Assembly: GCF_000006565.2 (NCBI RefSeq)
Contig: NC_031474.1
Coordinates: 682,001 to 746,000 of the forward strand
DNA from: Toxoplasma gondii ME49
Taxonomy: Eukaryota; Apicomplexa; Conoidasida; Eucoccidiorida; Sarcocystidae
Direction of reading: 5' to 3'
Length of the DNA: 64,000 nucleotides
Both the position numbers and the translations under genes were made by a program. Shown piece by piece: positions 23,263-36,101 of this stretch. Under the pieces are notes generated by a model. That model was not told the origin of the DNA. It saw only the letters and a program-made list of their open reading frames with translations, and made no database searches. The number at the start of each line of letters is the position of its first letter. The stretch's first letter is position 1.

Positions 23263-26200
23263 TTTCGTCGAAGAATCACAAGACCGGCTCCAGGTTTCCT
23301 TGCAGGAGAAGTCGCTGAAGAGAGAAAACAAAAGAGACGAAAGGCAGGCAATTCACTGGCCGCTGGCGGCTTTAAAAATGCCTCCAGCGTACACGTGAGG
23401 TGGACTTCGGTTTCATGCGAAAACGGCAAAGGTAGAAATATTTTGAAGGAAAAGGACGCAAACGCACGAACACTGCAGAAGGTGAATTCTCATTTGTTCC
23501 CGAGAGAAGACACAAAGAGCCTTCGTGGATCTGCTCTGCTTCTTATCCTTACGAATAAGATACCTCTACGGATCTGTGAGTAACGAAAAATTACCAGACG
23601 AGCTCAGCGAGGAAAAATCTACGTTTATGCGCTGTGTTTTCACATCTGTCCGAGTTCCCCTCCGTTTTCTTTCCCTCAGAGAGAGAGAGAGAGACTTCTC
23701 TCCTGAAGAATATCAAATCTTGTCTTCTTGTTTTGTCTTCCGTCTTCCACCTGGGTGGTTCAGACTGGCGTCTTTCCGCCCACTCCTTCCACCTCCCCAT
23801 CGCCAGTCGTTTCCTCATCGCACTCTGAGTTGAACTTATTGTCTAACTATTTTCGTTTCGAATCCGACGCAGAAGAGAGACGACTTTCCGTGCACAGGAG
23901 GCGAAACAGACTCCAATGGAATTCGACAGGCTTTTTGCATCGATCATCAACCATGAGGATGAAACGAAACTTCAAGTGTGGTGTCAACATCTGCGTGGCT
24001 GCGTATATCACAGGAAGAGCAGACGCGAGAGCTAAGACACCAGCGGTTATCTCCGACAGCTGGGAAGAGTGGAGAGACGAGCAGACATGTTCTACGAAGA
24101 CAGGAAGACGGAGAAAAATAAAAAAGGAGGAAAAAAGGGGGGGGAATGAATTCGGATGAAACAGCACAGAAAGAATTGACTTTTGGGAGCACCGGGGTAA
24201 ATCTTCTTTCGCAAGACTCTCGTAGAGTGTGTGTTCAGGTCACTCCATATTTCGTTGGTTATGGCGAAAAACAGAGGCTGCACTGAGGAAGATGGAACAG
24301 AGGCGAGAGGTGGAAAGGCTAATGGAGTGGAGAGAGACAACAAGGAGAGAGAACCTGCGGAAATCGTCATGCCGTGGCTGCTGCGCTTACTCGTAACGTC
24401 GAAGCCCCAGCAAACAAAAGTCCGGGGTAAAGTGGAGACCGTGTCGGAACAGGAATTCGAAGAGATGGGGAAGCAGTTTAAACCGCGCAGCTCACCGGAC
24501 GCGATAAGCGCCCGAATCGACAGAAAAAAGGGACGAGGGAGACGTCGACAACAACTAGGAAAGTCAGAGTTTCACGAGTGAAATGTGGAGTCGGCCGCGG
24601 CAGAAAACGACAGCACACAGAGTGTTTCTCGAGAGGGGAAGTTTCAGCAGGAGGAAGAAGTGCAGAAACCCAGGTGTTCGATGGCAACACGGTGTTCCTC
24701 GGCGTTCTTTCGACAATTCGAGGTCCGGAGGAGAGAAGAGAGGAAATGCCGCAGAGAGTGGTGGCAGAGAAGAAAAAACAAACCGGCTCTCTCTGGTACA
24801 CGCACCGCACGCCGGCGCCACTTGGCTTTTGAACTTTTTCGCGCCGGGAGGTCGGCTGTTTCCGAATTGGGAAAGCAAACGACGAAAAATGTGGACTTCT
24901 CAACCGTGGACATCTGAGGAAAAGGGAGGAGCGGAAAGCGGTTCCCCTGGGCGAAGGGAGAATCAAAGGCTGTGCTCTGTCTGCAAAAACGCTCCAACGG
25001 GAGCGGGCGATCTATCGCAAAGCAGCACTGGCGCTGAGAGAATTTTCACGAGGTGCAGCGCAGCCCGCGCTACAGATGCAGATACCAGAGGAAAGCGAAT
25101 ATGAGGAGAGAGAGTCGTATGCAAAAAGCGAGAGGACGGGGAAAATAACCCCCAGAATGGCTGATGAGCTTCCTAAACGAGTGCCGGAGGTTCCACCCTT
25201 CGCACTCTGCGACAGTTCCTCAACTGGAGACCTAAAAAATAAAGATAAATGATACACAGGCCACCTCCGCACATCTGTACGCGCCTGTACATTCATACAC
25301 ACTTAGAACATCTACGCATATGCGGATGTGTATTGCATGGATGTGCTTTGACCTATCCGTTTGGCTGCGCAAAACGTCTGTGTCGCGTACACGGATACAG
25401 GGTGCCGGGCAACGAAGCACAGGACGCAGAACAAGTGAAGTGGAGCGAGCAAGGAGGAAGGAATAACGCACGTACAGAAGGAATACTGGTTCTTCACTGT
25501 GGTCAATTGGTCAATAGAATCAGCCTTCGGACTGCCCCTTTCGATGGAGAAGTTTGGGATCTTGCGACAGTGAGAGGAATCCAACTGCGACTCTTTGAAG
25601 GAAAAAGATGGAATCTCGTTTTTTTCAGAGGAGCGAAAGTGTCAACAAGGGAGGAACGATGAGCAAAAAAGCTACATGAGGGATGGCCACCGACCAGAAA
25701 GAATGCGAAGAGTCCTAGAGAGTGAATGACGCTGCCTCCTTTTTCGTGAGAAATGGCGCTGCCTGTTTCATGAGCAGCCAGACGCTGTGCTCTGTAAAAA
25801 TCTCTGTTTCCGAGAAAGCACGATTGTTGGACTCCCCGGCAGTTGACAGACTTACAAGTAACACGTTCAGATTGACCAGAAAAACAAAGCAGTGTGCAGC
25901 GGAGGCTGAAATCCACATCGTCTCTGCACGCGGCTTCCTTTTCGTCCAGGAGCTTCAAACGTTTCCATTAGAGACGGCAAGTTGATCGGGAATGAGGAAA
26001 GCACGCCCGGACAGGGGAGGAGAGGCTTCCTCTGTGTGCGGATCAGACCTCGAGGAACAGCAACAGACAAAACCAGAGAACACACAGGAAGGGCACAAGT
26101 CCAAAGATGGGTTAAAAAACCCATATTGATGCCCCTCGTTTTCTATAAAAGAGATGTAAGGTCAAAGCCGCTCAAAGGAAAAGATCACATCCAGTGAATG

Positions 26201-28725
26201 GAAAAAGGCTGTGCGTAGCCTGACAGGGGTGGCCATTCATTTTCTCTTCTGTCCACATCTGCGGACCGCTGCCTTGAAGCATCAGGTGATGCCCCGGCTT
26301 AGCAATCTGTATAATTAACGGAATATGTGTCATTCAGTTGTTTCACAACTTCTCGCTCTATGTTTCCCTCCCAAACTGGTACACTGTCTTTCGATTTTCG
26401 ACTTTCCCACGACATCACTGCCAAAATGAGACCAACCACGACCACACCGGAAGAAATGCATAACCTAGTGCTGCTTCAATCCAGAGAAAGTCGCCCGGAG
26501 TGCTTCGATTTGCTCCGCCTCTCCCCGTCAGATAAAGCCCTTTGTCTGAAAGTCGCAAAGTTGGCAGGTGGTTCGACAGGGGCCGGCCAGGCATCAGAAC
26601 AGTTAATCTCTGGACCTGACAGTGACGACGAACTGCTTGGCTATCTTACATGCTGCCAACGTTGTCCACCAGCAGAATAAAGCCATGACTGTAAGTCACC
26701 CTTTCGTCTCAATGAGAAAACGCGATTGTTTCTGCCATGGTGCAGGGATCGAAAGCGACACAAAAAACATGTTGTGGCACAATACAAGAAGAGCCTGTGC
26801 ATTGTGCATGACTTCACACGAAATTCGTGTGAGAAAACGTGGTGTGGATGGGCACGATGTACTAGGCGTACTAGGCTACTGCAGTGCGACTTTCAGTTGA
26901 CGACACAAACCCTTTGAATGTGTCGTCACTTGACGGTTCTGTGTGGGAATCCAGGAACATGTGCATCCAGTGTTTTGGGAGGTGTCTTCCTACTTGCCAT
27001 GAGCTTAATGACGCTGTCTTTCGTGGGCAGCGGTGAGTTAGGAATTAAGCAACATGCGTTCGTTTCATTACGTAGTTAATTTTGAACTTCCATGCGAAGA
27101 GCGGTTTACACTCCTTCCAATTTACATGCAACAACGTGCTATTGAATATGCAGGCGTACAGAATTCCCCAGAGATCCACAGAATCAGATATACGTATCGG
27201 TAGTCCGGGCTTGCGTGCCGAAACTTGAAGCAGTGAATGTGAGCGGTCAAGGAACCAAGTTCGCCATGGCATTCCTGTGTAGTCTGAATTGCCACATTGT
27301 CAGGGTAGACTTGTGTTTGCAGCGTCAATTGTGCAACGCGTAGAGACACACATGTGAAGCTCGTGAGTGTGATTCTCCTCCGCAGACTCAACACGGGGAG
27401 CAAGGAGCGAAGGACAATTTTCCATAAGGATGCTTACAAAGGTGCAGGAAATGGATGCGACTGTGGTCCTGCTCCATGCATCCCAGACGTCACGATGGAC
27501 GCCTGCTCCCTAGGAGGGGGAAGCGAAAAATAAGACAGAAGGGTATGTTATATTTTCTTGGTGAATCCAATCACCAGTCGCAATTCTTTCCTGCTTGCAT
27601 CCGATGGACATACTTCAAAATAAAACACTCGAGGACATCCACATACGCATTCCCAGTTTCTACACTGGAAGGGTGAAGTGCGTGTATCGGAAGCAGCTCT
27701 ACTACCAGAAAATCTCGAAGGAATTCAAGTGGCAGATGTGGCCTCGACCATGCTAACAGTGTTTCGTTTGATTCCCGAGCATGTGAGACTTTTAAAGAGT
27801 TGGAAACTTTTTCGCGATGTTCCCGGCACTCCCCTGTGTCGCGCATGCACAGCAAAGCGCCTCTGCTTGACGGGGAACAAGAAGGGCCTAAAAGGCGAAA
27901 ATTAGAGATCCAATTGCGTCTCTTTAGACCATAGATTTCTCAACTAATTTAGGAGAAAGAGTTGCTTTCTTCAGGACCACCTTTCCTAATTCGCCAGTCT
28001 TTGTTCTGCGAGACATTTCTACTAGGCGCCTATTAAAGCGGGCGCCGCCAATTGGCTAGCTGGTCGCCTTGTCTGAGGTCTCTTTTCTTTCTTGCCGGTT
28101 TTCCCTCTTTTTCTACTCCGTCACGGAACAGTCTCTTTCAGAGTTTTTTTCAGCCAACAACTCCCTCTCTGGGGTTCTTCGTGTCTGGGTTCACCTTTCG
28201 TGTCGAAACTTGCTGTGTGTCATTTTCTCAGAGAACGGAGAGCCTCACAGTCATGTGTCTGCTGTCTCTCAGGTAGGAGGGTTGCATGAGAATCGGGGGA
28301 TTGCCATGTTCCTGAGGTTCTTGAACCAACGCAGGTCTCATCTCGCACACGGATCCGTTCGTCGCAGCTGTTCTCTTTTCGTTTAGTCCTGTCTCCCTCT
28401 CTGCTGCCCAGTTCCTCCTCTCATCTCTGTCTTTGCAATCCTTTCGCGTGCTCTACCTCTCTCGTGACGCTTTACCTTCTCGTCTGTTTCTCCAGTTCTG
28501 TTTTCTGTTGCATCTGATTGCAAACTCGCTTTGTCTTGTCCCCTCTCTCCGCGACACCTTGCTGGTGGTCTTTATATCCCCCAGCCCACGCGGCCTCTGT
28601 CACGCTTCCACTCTTCTTCCTGCGACCCCCCGTTTTCTCCGTGAGTCTCCTCTCTTGCGGTTCTTCTCCTGCGTCCCTAAGACTCTGCCCCAGTCACCGC
28701 GGCTCCCCTCGTCCTCTTGGCCGCG
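23263..28725. other. Intergenic between diverging genes; no confident gene
   Basis: UBC13 is transcribed leftward and the 28726 gene rightward, so both promoters and leaders lie here. From about 23600 to 25100 the + strand is mostly purine-rich (pyrimidine-rich for leftward transcription), although C/T-rich patches such as 23640-23830 interrupt it. From about 28050 to 28725 the + strand is strongly C/T-rich, fitting leaders on each side. The middle (25100-28000) shows no recognisable gene. A frame at 26327-26680 and the overlapping frame ending at a GTAAGT near 26690 could be an isolated exon, but no partner exon or domain is visible. Confidence 0.4.
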
Positions 28726-31700
28726 ATGTCGGGCAAGCAGCCTTCTCAAAGGGCGGGAGACGTGGATTTCCCGTTCTGTGTCACGCCGGCGTTTGGCTCT
28801 CCCGCCTGTTCGCCCCCTTCGTCTCCCCGCAAGGCCGCTTCTCCTTCGACGAGCATTTCTTTTCCGACGCCGCCGCCTCCTCGGCCTCTCTCTTCCCCAC
28901 GGTTTCCGTTCGAGTGTGCCTACCCCAGTACAGACGCATTTAACGCGTTCTTCTCTCAGAAGAGAGACAAACGCTGGGATCCCTCGGACTCAGAGAAGGT
29001 TTGGCCGTTCGCCTACGACCCTTTCGCGAGCGACGAGGACACAGGCAGGCCTAGCAAGGAAACGCGCTTCGTCTATGGGCCTTACCTCTACCCTCGTACC
29101 GCACGCACTGTGGTTCCCGTCAATCCCGTGGACGGGGACAGGGATCTCGACGGATCTCCACGGTCAGGGACTTTAGGCGACCGAAGGCGAGAACGCAGGC
29201 TGTCATGCGGAGGCCACAGGAAAGAGACACGCGAGCACAAAAGCTCTCGGAAGACGCGCTCCGGAGCGTCCTCTCCGCCTCGAGGCAGCGCCCCCGCTTC
29301 GTCCCTTCCCGCCACGCCTAGGGAGCCGAAGAAGACAGCCAAGGCCCGCTCCGAGATGGACTCCAGTCTACGACCACAGTCGCATCGCGAGGTTCCGGGC
29401 AAGGACAACCGGGCGGCGGGGAGCTCGCGAGTGCGGGGCAAAGAGAGCTGGGCGTGGTCTCAGCCTGTCCTTTCCTCGGCTGTACCTCAAGATGAACTCC
29501 CCACTTTTGGGATGCGGAAAATAGATCGGCGAAAAGCGATTCTGGGGCTCGTGCGCCCAGTCCCGATCCGGGAGCCTCCCTTGCACGACGACTCGCTGAG
29601 TCTCCCCGCGACCTGGAAACAGAGCACCTTTGTGGCGCCGCCGACAGAGGACGAAGTCAGGAGTCTGAAGCGCTTTCCCGAAGAAATCGCGAGAAGAACT
29701 GCCGAGGATGGCGCCGTGTTCCGGCACAGACGACACCCCTTCGTTCTCCAGTACGCGGAAGAGAAGGTGCGTCGCCTGCTCCGGCGCATACGCGAGGACT
29801 TAAGGAAACTGGACATCGAAGAGCGAGGAAAAGGAGCGGCGAGAGACGAGGAATATTCCACGCTCGGGGCGAAGTTCGAGAAAGAGTTGCTGAAGATGGT
29901 CCTCAAAGACATACAGCAGAATCAACCCGCACTGGCCTGTCTCGAGGACGAGTACAAACTCGTCAAGGGAGACAACTGGACCTGGACGATGCTGGATCGA
30001 GATCGGTGGACGCGATCCGGCATCTTGAGAAGACTCATGAAGGAAGGCAAGGTGGGTTTGTTTCAATGACGAAAACCGCAGGTCCAGGAAAGGATTAACG
30101 GTATCGAAACACAAAGTTACCAAAGCTGGAGATGAAAACTAATTCTACCGTTTTTACCACCGATGACTCTGCAACCGAGTTGTCGTTTATGGGGGCTAAA
30201 GACAGCGCAATAAATCAAGAGTCTCCTTGCTCAGCCTCTGCTTCATGATAAGCTACGGTATTTCGCCTTCGCAGCCGGCCTTGTTAGTGTCACACTTATA
30301 TTCCGAGGTTCTTTCGCCTTCGGATGTATGAGTCAACAGCTTCTCAAGGAAGCTGCTAAGATTCTTCTCGACGCGTCCGTCTTCGCAGGGACTCAGTGCA
30401 GCGTTCTTATTGCCTTTCTTCCTGTGTTTGTCAACATTTTCCGGCGTCTCGTATGCGGTCTGACTACTCTCTTGAGGAGTCTTCCTGTTGTGTCTGTAGA
30501 TTCGTATTTGGGTACACCGTTGTGGTCCCGTGTGTCTCTTCGTTTCCGATTCGTCGCGTCTTCCCTGTCCTCTTCGTTTTCCAGCTGCTCCCGCCGGGCC
30601 TTTCCACCCTTCTCTCTTTTCTCGTCCCGGATACACTCTGTGTCCGTGTCTCCTCTTTCGATCCAGGTGCTTTTTCAATCGGATTTGGAAGAGAGACAGT
30701 ATGCACAAGACTACGAACGTTTTCTAGTCAAGCCCTTCCGCCCCCCTCGCTTGGACTGGGGAGGGGAAGCGTACTACGCCTCCATCAAGTTGGATAAGGA
30801 AGACTACACAGCATGTATCAACGAGCTTCTGGACCAGGAGGATAAGGAGAGAACAGCCAAGCTGCGAAAGAGAGACGAAGAACGGAGACGGGCCGACGCG
30901 GAACTGGAACGGCAAAAAAAACTCCGTAAGGATCCTGACACACGGGACAATGGAACACCTGTGGGTACCTGCATGTATATATATGTATATATATATATAT
31001 ATAGATAGATAGATAGATAGATAGATATTTGTTCCCCTGCACATGCCCCTGTGTAGAATCACACCTATATGTAGGCGCATGTGTCGGTTGCGTAGCGACA
31101 GTGCTCAGGGAAGGCAAAAGGAGGAAAAGTGAGGACTTCTTCCAGAGCTGAGAAGAGGCAGGGACTGGAAACGCAAGGGAGACTGGAAGAAACGTGGCGT
31201 CAAGATTGAAAGGAAGTCGAAGCGAGGAAAAATGATCCTTGTCGCTTTGGTGTATTCAGTCGTAAACCACGATCGGGTTATCAAGTACCTCGAGGTGGCG
31301 GATGGAAGACTTCCTCGTCTGTTCGAAGGAGTGGCGCGGTCCCGGTAAACATGAGTTCTTCCCCAGAAACCTAAATATAGATTTGCGTCTCGTAGGCCTA
31401 AGCGCAAGTCGCAGCCAGCAACGAATCTTTTAGATTGCGAGAAAAATAGCGAATTACCGCGTGGAGTCCTGTCCATGGGCAGCCCCTGACCGAATCAGAT
31501 AGCCTTTCTCACGTTGGCGTTGACCCGGATACAGAACATGAGGACTGCGGGTGAAGGTCTCGTTCTGTCCACGAGAACGCGTCACGAAAATGAGGAAGCC
31601 CATTTGGATCATAAGTGAATCCCGGTGGAGAAACTCTCTCGAAAAACATTTTTCTGTTACTCCCCTTCTCTATGGACTGATGCGTTCAGAAGGAAGAAAC

Positions 31701-32502
31701 ACCCGAAGAACTGCACCGTTTCCTCCGGCCGCCTCAGACTATATGCGGAACATGTCGACAGTATAACACTCTGTCCCTTCTTGATAGTTGTAAGCGGGCG
31801 AGAGAAAATGGAGAGGGACCGAAGATCCTGATGCAGAGGAGACAGCGGGAAAAGAAGAGAACGACGGAGGCGAAACAACGGACATACGCAAGTGGGGAGG
31901 AGGCTGCGAAGCAGCTGAGAAAACAAGATGGATTATGTGGACCTAGAGCCGGTGTAATGTTTCAACCAGAATACACAATTCGTGTAGACAAGATGTTTCC
32001 ATTTTACAGAACAGTGCTGAGTATCTGATACAGGGTGTTTTGACAGTGTTTCGGTTTTCCGTCACCCTTTGATCGATCGTTCATTCCGTCATTCTCATGT
32101 GCTTCTTTCATGTTTTCTTCGTCATCCACTGTCTCCTTGCTCAGGCGCACCTTGGCATGCTCTGCCTTTTTCCTCTCTGTTTCGTTCTTCCCATTTTTTC
32201 TGTCTCTCACAGGCGTTTCTTACTTGCCGGGTTTCTTTTCACAGGACATGGATCGGGCCTTGTGTCAAGGCTGGCGACAGTGGGGCGGACGAGGAGCTCA
32301 GATCAAACACATGGATCCTCCTAGAGGCATTCCTCCAGACAAATACCCTGTAACAAAGGAATCGATGCAGGCAGCGATGCAGAAGCTGAAACTTCCCGGC
32401 CAAGCTGACGAAGCCTTCGATCTTATGGCAGCAAAACAGAAAAAACGGGAGAGACAGGCGGAGCCTGAAAAGGTGCTTGGGGGTGGCCGCTATGCTGTGT
32501 GA
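28726..32502 (+). CDS. Unrecognised three-exon protein, basic/charged, 625 residues
   Basis: Exons 28726-30051, 30667-30960 and 32245-32502 all join in phase 0, giving 625 codons plus stop. The ATG lies after a long C/T-rich leader. The first 110 residues are rich in Pro and Ser, then aromatic and Tyr-rich (VYGPYLYPRTART). A basic, low-complexity stretch follows, then from about 260 an ordered-looking, helix-prone region with KIDRRKAILGLVRPVP and a Trp-rich patch, NWTWTMLDRDRW. Exon 2 has a charged, probably coiled-coil segment (QEDKERTAKLRKRDEERRR). Exon 3 ends GGGRYAV. I recognise no domain and propose no function. It has no signal peptide or membrane span. Exons 1 and 2 are well supported by length and composition. 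The donor chosen for exon 2 (GTGGGT at 30961) is the only nearby one that keeps exon 3 open; a better GTAAGG at 30926 breaks the frame. Confidence 0.7.
30975..31027. repeat. (TA)n followed by (GATA)n microsatellite in an intron
   Basis: An alternating TA run passes into about six or seven GATA units. It starts just inside intron 2 of the 28726 gene, only about 15 bases after the proposed donor. Confidence 0.9.
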
Positions 32503-34382
32503 GGCGAGCGTGCTCAATTGGCGTAGAGTCCGTAAATTGCCGTCTTCGTGGCAGCGAACTCAAGAAAGCAGAGATCCCGGCTTGAGGATTCGATCTTTTC
32601 TTGAGGAAAAGAACGAAACTTGAGTAACGCGGCGGCACAGTGTTCGTTTTCCTACAGTGGTGCCCCTGCTTCGTTGGTGAGTCCGTCAACAAGAACAAGA
32701 CGCGATCCCTCTTAGGACTGTTTCTCGCTACTCTTTCAGCCTCTAATCTTCTTTGCATGAAATAAAGAAGTCTACGCGTTAGTTACCCGGGGGGAATGGG
32801 CACAATATCTCTCAGATCGTAGGCGTACGACCCTTCCGTGTGTAAAACTGCGTCCAGCGGGAGTGAGTTTGTTCTTACTTTAGTTGTGCGCTGCTGCGCT
32901 TAGAAAGCTTCGGAATGGTACAGCTCATGTAGTGAATCATTCACCTCTAAGAAGGCCACTCCACTTTTCCAGGCGCATCCTTCATTCTTTCCCCACCCCT
33001 TGAGGAAGTTGCTGCAGGCCAGCCCCCAAGAGAAGGGGACGTGTTCTTCAACCAGGGACGCTTGTCGTCTTTGCAGAAGTTCAAGAAAAGTTGGCAAAGT
33101 GTCGATACAGGCACTGCGTGTGAAGGGAACTTTTCTCCGCTAGGTGACACGAGAGGACAGTGTTCTCTGCAGTGCATGTGGTGTATAACAAGGTATACCT
33201 CTACACCAAATCCAATGAGACCCCGACGTCCGAACTCTCCACAGCTACGTTTGATCGATGTACACACCACGAACAGACAGAACAACGGTCAGTCGCACCG
33301 CCCGACAACACCGCGACGGAATTTCGTAACCAGCGCCCTCACCATTGCAAATGCATATTTTTCGATAGACTAAACAGGTGATTATGAGATGGCTGAGAAC
33401 TGCTTACGGAAGATCCCTTTAAATCATACAAGTTACAACAATGCTTTCGTCCATGGGCGTTCTGGCTACATTCGCGACAATACTGGGAGCTGAGCCAAGT
33501 CTAGTACAGCACAGACTCTCATCGTTTCGCCTAAAGAAAGCGTTCCTTATTAGTTTAGGCGTGAATACGCAAATGCTGAGGAAGATGATTGTGGTCCCAA
33601 ACTAAGCGTTTGCAAGTTCGGGTGTTACTCGAGAAGGACCTTGGAAAGGTGTTCCCCCGGAATTTTTTACTCAAACTGTTGATGCTTACTCTATGGTTCA
33701 CCCTCCATGGAACTAGAAAGGTGAGCGGAGACTTGGGGGCATATTTTCACCGTCTCATCGCAGCTCCAAGGCCTTTTCTTGCACATGTTACATTGCGCGT
33801 CCTCAGCCCGGTTGTAGGATAATATGGCATCGAAGCGAACCACAACGTGGCTTTCGATATTTTGTGAAACAGTTTGTGGTTTTCGCTGTTTAGAAACCGT
33901 GCCTCGAGACGATTTCCGTACACCGGCAGATAATTGGCGGCACTGCATCACGTCAGCGCCTCCATGCTGGCAACACCGGCGTAAGTGTCGCAGATATCAC
34001 AGGAAAAGTTCACCTTCAGGCGCGCTTTGAAAAGTTCCACTTGAACAGAAAAAGCTAAAAGCTCCCCGTTCACATGTGAGGTGCCTGGGCTGTTGGTGGA
34101 ATCGACAGGCCTAAGCGGTAGACAAACCAAGGACACGTTAAGTTTCTCGCTCCTCCCTTTCCTAGGAAGGAGCAGCATGTCCCCATACAAACATGCAACA
34201 GCCTTCTCTCTCACATCCTCGCTCTCGTGGTCACTTCATGAACAAAGGATTTGTGTTATGCTAAAAAGGCGCTGTTCCTTCAAGTCTTCCGGCGACTGTG
34301 CGCTCACTCGAGAGACGACGCATTAGGGCCGTCCTCACCTGCGGCGCTTCGGACTCTCGATTGGGAGAAACGCGAAGTTCCT
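32503..34382. other. Intergenic between converging genes; no gene seen
   Basis: Two convergent genes end on either side, so 3' UTRs are expected. Reading frames are short and without recognisable content on both strands. Confidence 0.4.
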
Positions 34383-36101
34383 CTAAAATGCATGCGACCG
34401 CGGGATCCAGCCGCAATCCACAGTGCGCAGCAGACGCACGAGGCGGCGTGCACACAACTGCTCCGCTTTGTGGAGCGGCAAGCGGCAAACTCTTCCTGCC
34501 GTAAACAACTTGACTCGAGGTTTCTCTGGAGGCGATGCGCTCCAAGGCGAGCTGAGGGCTTCGTCTTCGTCTCGTGGCGCGTCTGTCCACGGATCCTCTA
34601 GCAAGCAATCTTTCTCAAAGACTACGTCTGCGACCTAAAAAAAGGCACGCGAGCCGCAAACAGGAAGCACTTTGCGTTTCGATCTTCGAAAGATCTTCGT
34701 CTCCTGTGTACGCAAGAGCACCCTGCACTGCCAAGGACCGGTAGAGAAATCTGCCCTATCGAGTCCATGTCTGCCTGCATGCACCGTGCCGCACATACGC
34801 TGCCATGTCAATCGGACTTCTTTGTAGATGGTTATCAATCTCTCCCTGTCGCTCTATTACAGTCCCGACTGACGCCACCTCGTTTTTCTGTAACAGCCTC
34901 CACACACACATATACGCGGTCCACCACGCAAGTTAAAGGATGAGAGGCTTGTCAGAAGCTGCTTCGATCTGCTAGAGCGTCTACTCGTTTCGCCACGCAA
35001 CCGCGTAGCGCCGTCAGGGTATGTAGGATGCGGATAAAGTGGACGCTTGACTGAAGCTTGTGCTAAAAAACGACTACAGGCAAACTTGAACCAGTTCTCG
35101 GGATGCCGTCCCGTGCAGAGGCTCAAACAGTGTAGTTATGCTGACCGCTGTAAACTTTCCGTTGCGCTCCGAGGCGACTTTCCACGCGTGTTTCTCCCTT
35201 CGTCTGTGCTCGACTTCGCACAATCGCTTCAACTGCAACTTTTCCCGATCTGCGAGCTTTTCAATGGTGTCTCCGTCGAACGCCTCGAACTGGCCACACG
35301 AGTCGACAGCCATTCGCTCGAGCAGACGCAGCCGCTCATGGTGGTAGGCCCCGCGAACTCGCAACGCAATGATTATGTTTTTTTCCGCCACTGCATGCGC
35401 CAGCTCGTACGCCGCAGCTTCGCCTGGGTCTGAGTGCTGTCGATTCGCCCTGAAAATCCGTCAGGACCGGAACAAGGAAGATCAACGCATGCGAATCTCG
35501 ACACTTGCGTGCAACAAAGAGGTGAAGGAGGTTGGTGAACCTTTGAAAAATCCACTGTCAGGACGTGGTACTGCAGAAACGGTCCAACACGGTCAAGAAG
35601 AGAGCATCACTGTGGCACCGAGTCCTTCGGAACAAGGAATGGCCCGTACTCTACTTAGTGAGCACAGAAACAAAGAAAAGGGCAAGGTTGTCGCAGAAGT
35701 CCCCTCGGTAGTATGAGATCGTAGACGCGCCACGCTTCGTGGAAGATCATACCCACATTTCTGGCTCGGATAAAGCATTGCCCTCTTGAGCGATGAGAGC
35801 CTAACAGGAAGTGGAGCTTAAATCGAATAAACAGAGACAGCACACAACCTAGGATACTGAATATGACTCCACTAATGAGATGCAGACAGCCGAGATTCGT
35901 GTGAGTGCTGCAAGACAAAAAAGGGGGGTCTTACACGGCAATGCGTCTGCGGCACTCGTGCGCGTGTCTGTAGTGCATTGAAATCTCCTCTTCCACGAGA
36001 CGGAGAAGTTGATTTGGATACTCCGTGATGGCTTCAGCCGTTCGGGTGAGGCGAATTTCCTCGTGCATGCGATACAAAGAGCTCGTCTTTTCCTGTGCCA
36101 T
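34383..36101 (-). CDS. PSF1: Probable GINS complex subunit Psf1
   Basis: Three minus-strand exons are inferred: 36101-35935, 35449-35146 and 34634-34383, for 240 codons plus stop (Psf1 is about 200). Exon 1 to 2 is well supported (GTAAGA donor, TTTTCAG acceptor, matching phase). The exon 2 donor is a poor GTCAGC, chosen for phase, so that boundary is uncertain. The N-terminal half is all helix: LYRMHEEIRLTRTAEAITEY then LLRLVEEEISMHY, followed by AEKNIIIALRVRGAYHHERL, which fits the RNKRCLLAY...R region of Psf1. The last 80 residues (VADVVFEKD ... RVKLFTAGRV ... HKAEQLCARRLVRLL) match the small beta-rich B domain at the C-terminus of Psf1, with an extra polar loop. GINS joins Cdc45 and MCM2-7 in the replicative helicase. 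The assignment rests on remembered family patterns and is moderate. The leader to the right is purine-rich on the + strand. Confidence 0.55.
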
